Made by a program: the position numbers and the translations under genes. Below the pieces are notes generated by a model. That model worked only from the letters and a program-made list of their open reading frames with translations. It was not told where the DNA came from and did not search any database. From assembly GCA_035547915.1 (NCBI GenBank), contig DASZTS010000095.1:1-64000 (forward strand): a stretch of 64,000 nt of DNA. Reading direction: 5' to 3'. The stretch comes from DASSFG01 sp035547915. GTDB taxonomy: Bacteria; Planctomycetota; Planctomycetia; Pirellulales; JAICIG01. Shown in pieces: positions 49,696-59,900 of this stretch (positions are counted from its first letter, which is position 1; each line of letters begins with the position of its first letter).

Positions 49696-49931
49696 GCATT
49701 CTCTTCAAACCCGGTCGTTTCCTTAATCTGTGATTATCTGCGTTCATCCGTGGCTGGTTCAGCACGGGGCAGAGCAGCTTGCTCACCGTCGGCGATCGCT
49801 GCTGCTGGAACTAGACCTCGCCCATTTATACCCGGGTATCCTCCGATCCATCCGCGAGGCTTGGTAACCGCCGGTGCCAGCGAACGGCCTCGGCGTGTGT
49901 TTGTCGGAAACGCGAAGGGGCGGCGGACGTT

Positions 49932-50348
49932 TCAGGCGGGCGACCAGCCACCGAGAAGTTTTCGCCGAGAATTCGCCGGCGCTTTGGCCGCGCGGGTTCG
50001 TTCGCGGGCGGCCGCGGCGGCGTCGGCAATGACCTGCTCCAACACCGAGACGTATTCGACGAACCGCTCTCGCCCGCTGGCCGTCACACGGCAGATCGTC
50101 TGCGGCCGCTTCTGGCCGGTGCCTTTGCGGATTTCGACGAGCCCCTCCTCTTCGAGCACCTTGAGGTGCCGGTTCAGGTTGCCGTCGGTCAGCGCGCAAA
50201 GCTCCTTGAGGTCGGTGAACAGCAGGCCTTCGGGATGCGTGATGAGCGAGGTCATGATCCCCAGCCTGGCCTTCTCGTGCAGTACGCGCTCGAGACCCTC
50301 GTAGGCGAAGCGGCCCGGCGTCTCGGGTAGTCGGTCAGACAGCGTCAT
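49932..50348 (-). CDS. winged-helix transcriptional regulator (138 aa)
   Basis: The ATG at 50348 gives MTLSDRLPETPGRFAYEGLE, then HEKARLGIMTSLITHPEGLL-FTDLKELCALTDGNLNRHLKVLEEEGLV, a winged helix of the MarR/ArsR-like HTH_34 type (about 20-80). The C-terminus is helical and basic. Its start overlaps the upstream membrane-protein gene by 14 bases, so the pair is co-translated. A regulator paired with a small membrane protein in this way often controls its own operon, but the signal is unknown. Confidence 0.85.
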   Translation of the reverse strand: MTLSDRLPETPGRFAYEGLERVLHEKARLGIMTSLITHPEGLLFTDLKELCALTDGNLNRHLKVLEEEGLVEIRKGTGQKRPQTICRVTASGRERFVEYVSVLEQVIADAAAAARERTRAAKAPANSRRKLLGGWSPA

Positions 50349-50952
50349 GATTGCGCTCCAGCGTGTAGTAGAGAATCGCCGCCGCGAGCGTCTGGCCGAC
50401 CCCGAACGTGCCGGCCATGGCCCAGGGCGACAAGGCATGTCCACCTCGAGCCGTTGCCAAGCAGACGGTGCCCGCCGCCAGATACCAGACCGCGACCCAG
50501 AACGCGGGGCGCGGCAGCAACCGCCACGAGGCGAAGACTCCCAGGCTGAACACGATCGACCAGAGACCCGGCAGCATCCACGCGCTCTCGGCCGCGTAGC
50601 GAACGACGGCCATCGTCAGCAGTCCGCCCGCGACCAGGCAGGGCAGGAATTGTTCGACGGCCAGACGCGTATGGCGAACCGACAACGGAGAGAGCGCCCG
50701 CGCGCAGCGCACCGACATCTCGACGGCCGCCACAACCAGACTCAGCGCTGCTGCGCCAATCCAAAGGACCAGGTATTTTTCCATCGCGCTGGATGGGTCG
50801 GGTATCAGCCACGCCTGTAGCGCCGCCGCCGTGAACGCCGCGACGGCCGAGAACCCGACGATCGTCGATCGATAGCCGCGAAACGTCTCGCTCCGCGCCA
50901 GATGGCTGCGGATGTCCGAGATCTGTGCGAGTGCTTCGTCTAACCGCGGCAT
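50335..50952 (-). CDS. membrane protein paired with the HTH regulator (205 aa)
   Basis: I use the ATG at 50952 (MPRLDEALAQISDIRSHLAR), because the upstream extension to 51243 looks non-coding. After a soluble N-terminal helix come about six membrane helices (for example STIVGFSAVAAFTAAALQAW and YLVLWIGAAALSLVVAAVEM). No enzyme motif is visible. It is the first gene of a two-gene operon with the winged-helix regulator. Confidence 0.78.
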   Translation of the reverse strand: MPRLDEALAQISDIRSHLARSETFRGYRSTIVGFSAVAAFTAAALQAWLIPDPSSAMEKYLVLWIGAAALSLVVAAVEMSVRCARALSPLSVRHTRLAVEQFLPCLVAGGLLTMAVVRYAAESAWMLPGLWSIVFSLGVFASWRLLPRPAFWVAVWYLAAGTVCLATARGGHALSPWAMAGTFGVGQTLAAAILYYTLERNHDAV

Positions 50953-51088
50953 GATTCGCTTCCGATCGTCGGTGTGAAATGGAGAACCAGCGACTTTGCA
51001 AGACAAAGTATCGGCGCACCGCGCCCATCCGTCAAGATTCCGACGATGGGGTCGAGAGCGGGCAACCGGCGGACCGGCCGGTTCACAC

Positions 51089-53602
51089 CTATTTGATTCC
51101 AGCGCGCCCCAGCAATTCCCGATTTCTCTTCTCGTCGGCTGCAGCTTCGTCGTCACGCTTAAGGGCGCGGAGAACTTCGGCGCGCTGGCCATACCACCTA
51201 AAGTTGTTCGGCTCCAACTCGACCGCCTGATTGAGGTCATCAAGCGCTTTGCGGAATTGGCCGAGCGTCTTCCAAACGTTGGCGCGCAGAAAGTAAGGAT
51301 GCGCTTCCTCGGGGAAGAGAAGTGTCGCCTGATTTAGGAGGTCCACAGCCTTAGCCGAATTGCCTTTCATCAGGTAGACGTATGCGCGGGTAGTCAACGG
51401 AAGCATGGCATTCTGGTCGAGTTCGGCTGCAGCGTCACAATCCTTCAAGGCGTCCTCGAAATTCCCTTGTGTTGCACGCTGATTCGCACGCCCGACGTAG
51501 GCCATCGTGAGCAGCATCTGCTCATGCGAAAGAGGGTCTCTGGTTGTCAGAAGCTTACGGATCTCAGGATCCTCTATGTCGCTCAGACGCTTTGCCTGGT
51601 CGGCCGCTTCGGCCTTGCGGAGATCGTAGGCAACTCGGTACTCGGTGATGGCTTGATCGAAGTCTTGCTGAAAACTATACACCATCCCCAGTTGACTATG
51701 GTGGCTGGGCTCCGCCGGCTCAAGCTCGATCGCCTTACGCAGATCGGCCACCGCTTTGTCGTATTCATTCAGCAACTGATGCTGACCACCGCGCGAGGCA
51801 TAAAAACGGGCGGTACGCAGCTCTGGCACGGCATCTACAGCCTTTTCCAGATCGGCGATGACCTGGCGAGGGCCGGTCCGATGCTCCGGGTTTTGAGCGT
51901 TCTCGAACAAGCTCTCTGCCACGGACCGGCGCGAGGCGGCCCACGATGCTCGCCAACTCGGATCGAGGGCCATCGCGGCGTCGAAATCATCCAGTGCCGC
52001 GCGGTAATCCTCGAGCGCCCGATGTGCGAGGGCCCGATCGTAGAACGCCACAACGAGTTTCGGTTCAAGCTGCAAAGCTCGATCGAGGTCGGGCAGGGCT
52101 TCTTCGTAGTTGCCCTGAGCCATGCGCGCATCGGCCCGCGTGCAGTAGGCGAGCGCGAATTCGGGACCGAGGCGCGCTGCCTCCTCGGCATCGGCCAGCG
52201 CCTTATCGAGTTTTCGTTCGTGCAGCGAGGCAACGGCGCGGCTCGCGTATGCGAACGGCGTCGGCTCACGCTCGATCTGGCGCGAGAAGAACTCCGCCGC
52301 CGTCTGCAGCGGCGTCACGTCATCGCGACGCACCCATTTGCCGACGACCTGCAAGCAGTCTCCCTCGACACCGGTAACTTCCAATGTCAGCAAGCCGCCC
52401 GTGCTTCCGATTACAACCTCCGTATCAGGAGAAGGCCCGGCTCGCAACTTGACGTCAGCCGTCGCGAGCATCACCTTGCGGCCCAACAACTCGCCAGATT
52501 CGCCCGCGCGCTCCTCGATATCCGGCATCTCGAGCTCGTCGAAGCGAAAACGATCCGCCGAGTCGCCGGGGCCATCGAAGGCTGCGCTCCGAGCAAGATC
52601 CTTCGCCTTCTTATCATCCGCCACCGCTTCGTCACCCCGTTTCAGTTTGTGCAGAATTCGGGCACGACTTGAATAGCACGACGCGTTTTCCGGATCGATC
52701 TCGACTGCCCGGTTGAGGTCGTCCAACGCTTTGCCAAATTCTCCAAGGCCGTCCCAGATCCCTGCGCGGACCAAGTAGGGGTATATATTCTTCGGGAAGC
52801 GCGCGACTGCCTCATTGAGCGTCTCGAACGCTTTGGGAGAGTCGCCTTTCGTCTGGTAGACGCCCGCCCGGCTGCACCACGGCAAGGGCGACTGTGGCTC
52901 GAACTCGGCAGCAACGTCACAATCTCTCAGGGCCTCGTCGTATTTCCCCTGCTTCGCCAAGAACCAGGCTCGCTGCAGGCGCAGATCCACACTTTTTGGC
53001 TTGATGTCGACGGCAGCGTCACAGTCCTGCAAGGCTTCCACGTGCCTCCCGTGCTTCTCAAAGAAAAAGGCTCGCATGATGCGCATTTCGGCACTATGTG
53101 GATCGATCTCAACGGCGCGATCCAGATCGGCCTGCGCAGCGGCGATATCGTCATCGTTGGGCCGAAATACGGCGCGCCAATGGTATGCTTCGGCGAGTTT
53201 CTTACGACATTGCCGAACCGCACCGCTGTCGGAAGGGCTACGGTTCGCTGGGATCTTTGGGTCGGTGGTGGCACCTCGGTCGGCGTCCGTTTGCGCCAAT
53301 TCGTAGGCGCGCATGAACGACGCGATGGCTTCGTCGGCCAAGCCCAAGTGCGACACGTAGATCATCCCGAGGCGAAAATGCTGCCGAGGGTTCGATGGTT
53401 CGAGCGAGACGGCTTCACGCAAATCAGCGATCGCCTTCTGCTGCTCCCATTTCCGGTGGTGCCGGCGAGCACGGGCCACCAGGAAATCGATAGTGCGCGC
53501 CGTGGGGGTCGTACCCACGGCGGCTGGTTCGTCCGAGAGGGACCGATCTGTCACAGCCGACAACGCCACGGCGGCGAACAACGCCGGAAGACACTTTCTC
53601 AT
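51089..53602 (-). CDS. secreted TPR-repeat protein with an SH3-like domain (837 aa)
   Basis: A signal peptide (MRKCLPALFAAVALSAVTDRS) is followed by many tetratricopeptide repeats, recognisable by recurring A-I/L-x-D-L/Y-x-x-A-I/V-x-L-x-P units such as AQADLDRAVEIDPHSAEMRI and KALDDLNRAVEIDPENASCY. Between two blocks of repeats, at about 378-440, lies an SH3b-like segment (KLRAGPSPDTEVVIGSTGGL, ending GKWVRRDD). It is probably a periplasmic scaffold that organises a protein complex. No partner is evident in the neighbouring genes. Confidence 0.88.
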   Translation of the reverse strand: MRKCLPALFAAVALSAVTDRSLSDEPAAVGTTPTARTIDFLVARARRHHRKWEQQKAIADLREAVSLEPSNPRQHFRLGMIYVSHLGLADEAIASFMRAYELAQTDADRGATTDPKIPANRSPSDSGAVRQCRKKLAEAYHWRAVFRPNDDDIAAAQADLDRAVEIDPHSAEMRIMRAFFFEKHGRHVEALQDCDAAVDIKPKSVDLRLQRAWFLAKQGKYDEALRDCDVAAEFEPQSPLPWCSRAGVYQTKGDSPKAFETLNEAVARFPKNIYPYLVRAGIWDGLGEFGKALDDLNRAVEIDPENASCYSSRARILHKLKRGDEAVADDKKAKDLARSAAFDGPGDSADRFRFDELEMPDIEERAGESGELLGRKVMLATADVKLRAGPSPDTEVVIGSTGGLLTLEVTGVEGDCLQVVGKWVRRDDVTPLQTAAEFFSRQIEREPTPFAYASRAVASLHERKLDKALADAEEAARLGPEFALAYCTRADARMAQGNYEEALPDLDRALQLEPKLVVAFYDRALAHRALEDYRAALDDFDAAMALDPSWRASWAASRRSVAESLFENAQNPEHRTGPRQVIADLEKAVDAVPELRTARFYASRGGQHQLLNEYDKAVADLRKAIELEPAEPSHHSQLGMVYSFQQDFDQAITEYRVAYDLRKAEAADQAKRLSDIEDPEIRKLLTTRDPLSHEQMLLTMAYVGRANQRATQGNFEDALKDCDAAAELDQNAMLPLTTRAYVYLMKGNSAKAVDLLNQATLLFPEEAHPYFLRANVWKTLGQFRKALDDLNQAVELEPNNFRWYGQRAEVLRALKRDDEAAADEKRNRELLGRAGIK

Positions 53603-53870
53603 GACCCATACCCTCCATGTGTGAGCGTGTATGCAGTTAAGCTATGCCACGTGCGCACCGCTACGCAAGAGCCCAGCGGGCACACGGGCACGCAACCTAT
53701 CCCAAACTCATCTTCCACTCGCTCGCGGCGTGCGATACCATCCGTCGCCCCTGTGAGCGAGATCCGCTTGACGACCCAGAATGTTGCCGCGGCGTAGATG
53801 GCCGCAGCCAAACCGACCAGCCCCAAGCTGCCTCCCCGCCGGCAGCTTGATCCGGGGTGGCCCGCGTTCC

Positions 53871-54617
53871 ATGGAAACGATGCAGGCCCAGCGCCGGTTT
53901 TGGCATTCTCTGCCGGAGTCGCTGCCACACGCCATCGGTTTGGACCGTCAACGCGGCGAGGCGTTCTTCGAGCAGGTCGCCTCGCGCCGGGGATTGCTTC
54001 CGAGTATCGGTCTGGCCGCGGCCGTCGTCATACTCGGCTCGGCTACGTACGGGTTCACGTTCGGACTGTGGCGATCGTCGCTGTTGGCCGCGTACGTGGC
54101 GATCAAGCTGCCGGCCTTGTTGGTGATCACGACGAGCCTGGTGATGCTGCTCAATTGGATCGTCGCGCAGCTCACGGCCAGCGGCTTGGGATTCACCCAG
54201 GTGGCCGCGCTGACGTACCGCGCGATGGCCACCGCAAGCCTGGTACTGGCGTCGCTGGCGCCGGTCTCGGCATTCATGGCGGTCGCCTGCCCGCCACCGC
54301 AGCCGAACGACGACCTGGCGCATAACGTGCTGCTATTGATCCATGTCGCGTTCGTGGCGTGCGCCGGCGTCTATGGCAACAGCATCGTGCTCCGCGGCAT
54401 GCGGCGACTCTGTCGGCCGGGCACGCCGATCGTGCGGCTGTATTTCGCCTGGCTGGCGAGCAATGTTATCGTCGGCTGCCAACTGGCTTGGATTCTGCGG
54501 CCCTTCCTGGGCAGCCCAAACTATCCCGTCGCCTTCCTGCGCAGCGACGCGCTGGATGGCAACTTCTTCGAATTCGTGTTCATCACCATCGTCTGGAAGC
54601 GACTTTTAGGACTCTAG
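53871..54617 (+). CDS. membrane protein (248 aa)
   Basis: The ATG at 53871 (METMQAQRRFWHSLPESLPH) follows a GC-rich leader; an upstream in-frame ATG at 53781 is possible but poorly supported. Six to seven hydrophobic helices are visible, including LLPSIGLAAAVVILGSATYG and LPALLVITTSLVMLLNWIVA. It resembles Yip1-like or other small polytopic proteins without a catalytic motif. The next gene, also polytopic, follows after 4 bases, so they likely form a pair. Confidence 0.75.
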   Translation: METMQAQRRFWHSLPESLPHAIGLDRQRGEAFFEQVASRRGLLPSIGLAAAVVILGSATYGFTFGLWRSSLLAAYVAIKLPALLVITTSLVMLLNWIVAQLTASGLGFTQVAALTYRAMATASLVLASLAPVSAFMAVACPPPQPNDDLAHNVLLLIHVAFVACAGVYGNSIVLRGMRRLCRPGTPIVRLYFAWLASNVIVGCQLAWILRPFLGSPNYPVAFLRSDALDGNFFEFVFITIVWKRLLGL

Positions 54618-54621
54618 GAGG

Positions 54622-55404
54622 ATGACTATGTTGCCGGAAGCGACAACCGACCTGCCCGACGCCGACGGCGGAGTGCCCGCGGAAGAGAACGTACTGGCGC
54701 TGGTGCTCAAGACCCCGCGTGCCTTCGCCGAACGAGTGTTGCATGACGCATTCGGCTGGCGGGCAAGCCTGACGGCGTTGGCCGGCGCGGTGGCCTTCGA
54801 CGCACTCTACGGAGTGGCCACAGGCGTATTCGCCGGCGGGCACGCGTTCTGGATGGCGGCGCTGAAGGTGCCGCTGATCGCCATCGCGTCGTTGGCCCTC
54901 TGCGCACCGAGCCTGTATGTGCTCCTCGGGCTGAGTGGCTCGCCGATCGGTCTGCGGCAGGTCGCGGCAATCCTTTCGGGCTCGGCCTGTTTGACGAGCA
55001 TGCTGCTCGTCGGCTTCGCTCCCGTGGCCTGGTTGTTCGGTGTGTCGACCACCAACGTGCAATTCATGATTCTCTTGCACATCGGCGTATGCGGCATCGG
55101 CGTAGCCTATGGCTTGCGGCTGCTGGGGACGGTCGTGCCGCGCGGCTTCAGCGGCAACAAGGTGCTCGTCGTCTGGTCGGCCGTATTCTTGTTGGTCAGC
55201 GCGCAGATGCTGACCTACTTCCGGCCGTTGCTGGCCGATTCGGCCGGGCGTTTCCGTGATGACCGAAAGCAATTCTTCTTCGAACACTTCCTCGACAGCA
55301 TGAAGTATTCCGGCGAGCGGGCGGTCGCCGAGCGCGAACCGGAACAAAGCGATTCGGCGGCTCTGCCCGTTGAGGGTACCGATCAATTGGCCGCGCTTGA
55401 ATAG
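54622..55404 (+). CDS. membrane protein, partner of the preceding gene (260 aa)
   Basis: After an acidic cytosolic start (MTMLPEATTDLPDADGGVPA) the protein has about six membrane helices (AGAVAFDALYGVATGVFAGG, LKVPLIAIASLALCAPSLYV, and others) and a charged C-terminal tail of about 50 residues. An AGGAGG site precedes the ATG. It converges with the DUF1501 gene with one base between the stops. Function unknown. Confidence 0.78.
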   Translation: MTMLPEATTDLPDADGGVPAEENVLALVLKTPRAFAERVLHDAFGWRASLTALAGAVAFDALYGVATGVFAGGHAFWMAALKVPLIAIASLALCAPSLYVLLGLSGSPIGLRQVAAILSGSACLTSMLLVGFAPVAWLFGVSTTNVQFMILLHIGVCGIGVAYGLRLLGTVVPRGFSGNKVLVVWSAVFLLVSAQMLTYFRPLLADSAGRFRDDRKQFFFEHFLDSMKYSGERAVAEREPEQSDSAALPVEGTDQLAALE

Positions 55405-55405
55405 C

Positions 55406-56881
55406 TCAGGCCAGGATCTCGCGGATCACTTCGCCCGCCACGTCGGTGAGGCGGAAGTTGCGACCGTTGTATTTGTAGGTCAGCCGCGTGTGGTCGATGC
55501 CCAGGAGGTGCAGGATCGTGGCGTGCAGATCGTTCAGGTGGACACGGTTCACGGCCGCCTTGTAACCGACGTCGTCCGATTCGCCGTAAGTCATGCCGCC
55601 CTTCACCCCGCCACCGGCCAGCCAGGTCGTGAAGCAGTGCGGGTTGTGGTCGCGACCGGGCTTTTCCGAGAGTTGGGCGATCGGTAGGCGGCCGAATTCA
55701 CCGCACCAGATGACGAGCGTCTCGTCGAGCAGGCCACGCTGCGCCAGGTCGCTGAGCAGGCCGGCGATCGGTTTCTCCGTCTCGCCGGCGAACTGCTCAT
55801 GGTTCCCCTTGATGTCGTTGTGCCCGTCCCACGAACGCTGGTTCTCCATGCCGCCCGAATAGATCTGCACGAACCGCACGCCGCGCTCGACCAGTCGGCG
55901 GGCCATCAGACATTGTCGGGCGAAGTGGTCGCACTGGGCATCGCCGATGCCGTATAGCGCGTGGATGTGCGCCGGCTCACTGGCCAGGTCGAGCGTCTCG
56001 GGGGCGGCTGTTTGCATGCGGTAGGCCAACTCGAAACTCTCGATCCGCGCGGTCAGCTCCGACTCGGCGGCCAGGTGCTCGTGGTGCCGCTCGTTGAGCT
56101 GTTTCACGAGGTCGAGTTGGTTGCGTTGCGCCGCGTCGGTCAGCTCCTTCGGCCGCTCCAGGTTGTCGATCGGATCGCCGGTCGGTCGCAGGTGCGTTCC
56201 CTGATAAACGCCTGGCAAGAAGCCGGCGCTCCAGTTGGCCGCGTGTCCCTTGGGCAGACCGCGTCCCTTGGGATCGCTCATGACGACAAAACCGGGCAGG
56301 TCGCGTCCCTCGCTCCCCAGCCCATAGGTGACCCAACTGCCGACACACGGCAGGCCCATGCGCGCGATGCCCGTGTTCATGGCGAACAGGGCCGGCGAGT
56401 GATTATTCGACTCGGTGTAGCCCGAATGTATGAAGGCCATCTTGTCGACGTGTTGGCCCAGGTTGGGAAAGATCGACGACACGAGCTTGCCGCACTCGCC
56501 GCGCGGTGTGAACTCGAACGGCGACTTCATCAGGTTGCCGACGGCATCCTTGAAGAATCCCGTCGTGTTCTTGAACTCGGGGTCGAACTCGCGGATCGAC
56601 TTGCCGTCCCACTTGGTGAGACCCGGCTTATAGTCCCAGGTATCGACGTGGCTCGGGCCGCCGTTGATGAACAGCCAGATGACGCGCGTTGCCTTGCCCG
56701 CGAAATGGGGCGGCTGCGGTGCCAGTGGATTGAGCGAGCGTGAGCCGAGATCACCGGAGGTTGCCGCGCTTGCCGCTCCCAATAAACCTTCGTCGGCCAA
56801 CAAGCCCGCCAGGCCGAGCAGGCCGAACCCGCATCCAGCCCGCGCCAGCACCTCACGCCGCGTTTGTTTTCGATGGTCCAT
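55406..56881 (-). CDS. DUF1501 (sulfatase-like fold) secreted protein
   Basis: The ATG at 56881 (MDHRKQTRREVLARAGCGFG) reveals a Tat-type signal with a twin arginine (TRREVL) and a hydrophobic core (LLGLAGLLA). The mature part matches DUF1501: IWLFINGGPSHVDTWDYKPG near the start, then SWDGHNDIKGNHEQ and VIWCGEFGRLPIAQLSEKPG-RDHNPHCF, with acidic and histidine residues of the alkaline-phosphatase-like fold. It follows the DUF1553 gene in one operon, the standard planctomycete pairing. The substrate is not known. Confidence 0.93.
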   Translation of the reverse strand: MDHRKQTRREVLARAGCGFGLLGLAGLLADEGLLGAASAATSGDLGSRSLNPLAPQPPHFAGKATRVIWLFINGGPSHVDTWDYKPGLTKWDGKSIREFDPEFKNTTGFFKDAVGNLMKSPFEFTPRGECGKLVSSIFPNLGQHVDKMAFIHSGYTESNNHSPALFAMNTGIARMGLPCVGSWVTYGLGSEGRDLPGFVVMSDPKGRGLPKGHAANWSAGFLPGVYQGTHLRPTGDPIDNLERPKELTDAAQRNQLDLVKQLNERHHEHLAAESELTARIESFELAYRMQTAAPETLDLASEPAHIHALYGIGDAQCDHFARQCLMARRLVERGVRFVQIYSGGMENQRSWDGHNDIKGNHEQFAGETEKPIAGLLSDLAQRGLLDETLVIWCGEFGRLPIAQLSEKPGRDHNPHCFTTWLAGGGVKGGMTYGESDDVGYKAAVNRVHLNDLHATILHLLGIDHTRLTYKYNGRNFRLTDVAGEVIREILA

Positions 56882-56922
56882 TTCGGGTTCCGTCTGTGGT
56901 GTTAGCAACCGTTGGCTGCCGG

Positions 56923-59900
56923 CTATTCCACGTACACAAACTCGTTCATGCTCACCAGCGCCTGGCAGAAATCGACGCGGGCCAGGTGCGCCGCGTCCCC
57001 CTGGCCGGCGGCGGTGTAAACGGCCGCTTGCTTGGCCAAAAACTCGCGGGCGAGGGCCAGCTCTTTCTCGTCGGGCTGGCGGCCGAAGGCGAGCCCGTAG
57101 GCGGCCGGCACGAAGGCGTCGTCGGACATCTCCTGCAAGCGGCGGCCGAACGCCTGGGCGTAGCTGCGTTCCTGCGGACTGTTCATGAACAGCAGGGCCT
57201 GAGGCGCGATCGTGGTACTCGACCGCTGTCCGATGCTGACCAGGTGCTCGGGCCAGTCGAAGAGCATCATCATGCCGATGAGCTGGCTGCGCTTGATGAA
57301 GAAATAGACGCTACGACGCCGCATGTTCGGGTCGAGCGTGCCGGGCCCGTACATGGCGGGATCGAGTTGCCCGCTCACGCTGAGTAAGGCGTCGCGGATC
57401 GCCTCGGCCTCCAAACGCCGCGGCACGCGCCGCCAATGATAAGTGTTCTCGCGATCGATCTTGGCCCGCCCTTCGTCGAAATCGGCCGATTGCAGGTAGA
57501 CGGCGCTGGTCATCATCAGCTTGTGCAGGCGCTTGAGTTGCCAGCCGTGGCTGACGAGATCTTGCGCCAGCCAATCGAGCAGTTCCGGGTGCGACGGCCG
57601 TTCGCCCGAGGCGCCAAAATCGTTGGGCGTGGCCACCAGGCCGCGTCCGAAATGGTGCTGCCAGAGCCGATTGACGATCACCCGCGCCGCGAGCTGCCCG
57701 GCGCCATGTTCCACGTCCGTCATCCAGGCCGCCAGTCGGCTGCGGCGGAAGCTTGGTTTACGGGCCGAGCCGGACGAACCGCCATTCGGCAAAACACCAC
57801 TATCCGCCGCGCCGTTATTCGAAAGACTGGTCTCCCAGCGCGAGCCATCGTCGGCCTCGTGCAGCAGCACGGGCAGGAAGCCTTGCTTCGCCACGTCCCC
57901 TTTCTGGTTCACATCACCGCGGCGCAGGAAGTAGGTCTCGGGATAGAAATGGGGAAAGCCGCGGTCGTCGGCATGGTGCGGCAGGTGCGGCAGACCTTCG
58001 CTGGCCACCAGCACCTTCGCGAGCTGCAAGCCGGGCCCGGCCTTTCTGAGGTCGGCGAGCCCCTTGTCGAGTTGTTTCCAACTGTCGAGGGTCGTCTTGT
58101 ACCAAGCGAGCGCGGCTTGCCAGTCGGCACCGTCCGTCGCGGGCGTCTGTTTGAGCCGTGCCAGCGCGTCGACCACCTTGGCATCGGGGCCCGAATTGCC
58201 GACCGACGGAGGAGCGTCGGCCTGCCGCGTCGCCGACAACCGAAAACGGCCGAGCGAGTGTTTCGGATTCGGATGGTTGAACGCGAGCTTGAAGTTCAGA
58301 CGGGTGCCCCCCTCGAAACCAACCGGCTCTTGCAAGCGAAACACGGCCGCCTGATCGCGCCCGATCTGTCCATCGACGGCCCAGCCGCTGACCGCGTCGC
58401 CGTCGATCGAAGCGGCCACCGACAAGGAATTGTCGTTCTGCTGGTGCGTGGCCTGCGCCGCTATTAGTTTGATGGCGATCGGTTGGCCTATGCCGTCGGC
58501 CGACTGTGCCGTGACCTGAAAATCGCTGAGCACGAAATTGCCATTGGGTGCGCGACCCGGTCCCTTCTGGGGCAGCGAGTTGTCGGCCAGCGCTTCTACA
58601 CGCACGGCCGTGATCGCAGTCCGTCGTGTGTCGGCCACGAAGGTGACGGCTTCTTGCGGCGGCGCGGCGCCTTGGGCCAGGTACGATCCGTCCGCCTGTC
58701 GGTCGAAACGGCTTCCGGCCGCCGACGAGATCTGGCCTTCGAGCACTTCCCACACGGCGAGATTCTGTGAGGCGGGATCGTAGGCGGCCAGCCACTCGCG
58801 AAACTTTTCGGGCAGTACGTCCCGCTCGAACTGCGCCAGCCGTCCGGTCGCGTCGGCGAGTTTCGCTGCGTACTCGGCCTTGCGGCGGGTATTGTCCTGT
58901 GGTTGCAGATCGAGTTCGATCTCGCTGCGGATGGTGGTGGTGAACGACGAAGCGAGCCGGTAATAGTCGTCGTTGCGGATCGGGTCGAACTTGTGGTCGT
59001 GACACCGCGCACAACCGACGGAGAGACCGAGAAATGCCACACTGGTCGTCGCGACCATGTCGTCCAACTCGTCGTAGCGAGCAGACTCGAACTCGGCCTC
59101 GGTCAATTGTGTGGGAAATGCCCCGGCCCCCAAGAAACCGGTCGCCATCCAGGCCAAAGGATCATGTGGCGCCAGTTCGTCGCCCGCGAGTTGCCAACGT
59201 ACGAACTGATCGTAGGGCAGGTCGGCGTTGAATGCCTTGATCAAGAAGTCGCGATAGTAGAAGGCGGTCGGCCGGTCGTAGTCCTGCTCGTAGCCGTGCG
59301 ACTCGGCAAAGCGGGCCACGTCCATCCAATGTCGCGCCCAACGTTCGCCGAAATGCTCGCTGGCGAGGAGATGGTCGATCAACTCGGCATACGAAGTTAG
59401 GTCGGTCACCTGCTCGCCGGCGCTCCCCGTCAGCCGGGTGCGCCAGTGTTCCATCTCTTCCGGCGAGGGCGGCAGGCCCGTGAGATCAAAATACGCGCGC
59501 CGGATCAGTACACGGGCCGTGGCCATGCCGTTCGGCTTGAGGCCGAGCGGTTCTTGCTTGGCGCGGATGAACCGATCGATCGGCGTGCGCGGCCAATCGC
59601 GATCGGCCACTTCCGGAGGTGTGACCGCTGCGAACCGTTTGAGCGACCAGAACTGACGGCCGGCCGCGATGTCGATCTGTCGGCCGACCGCCGCCGCCGG
59701 GCCGCTGCGCGGGTCGGGCGCGCCCATCTCGATCCACTTCACGAAATCGGCGATCACCGCGTCGGGCAGCTTGCCTTTCGGCGGCATCTCGAAATCTTCA
59801 TGCCGAAGTGCCCGTACGAGCAGGCTCTCGTCCGGCTTGCCGGGGACGACCGCCGGTCCGCTCTCTCCGCCCTTTCGGGACGCATCTCGGGTATCGAGCA

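Noticed and set aside
49456..50304. 282-codon plus-strand frame
   Set aside because: It is antisense to the GxxExxY remnant and to a real winged-helix gene, with arginine- and serine-rich low-complexity content.
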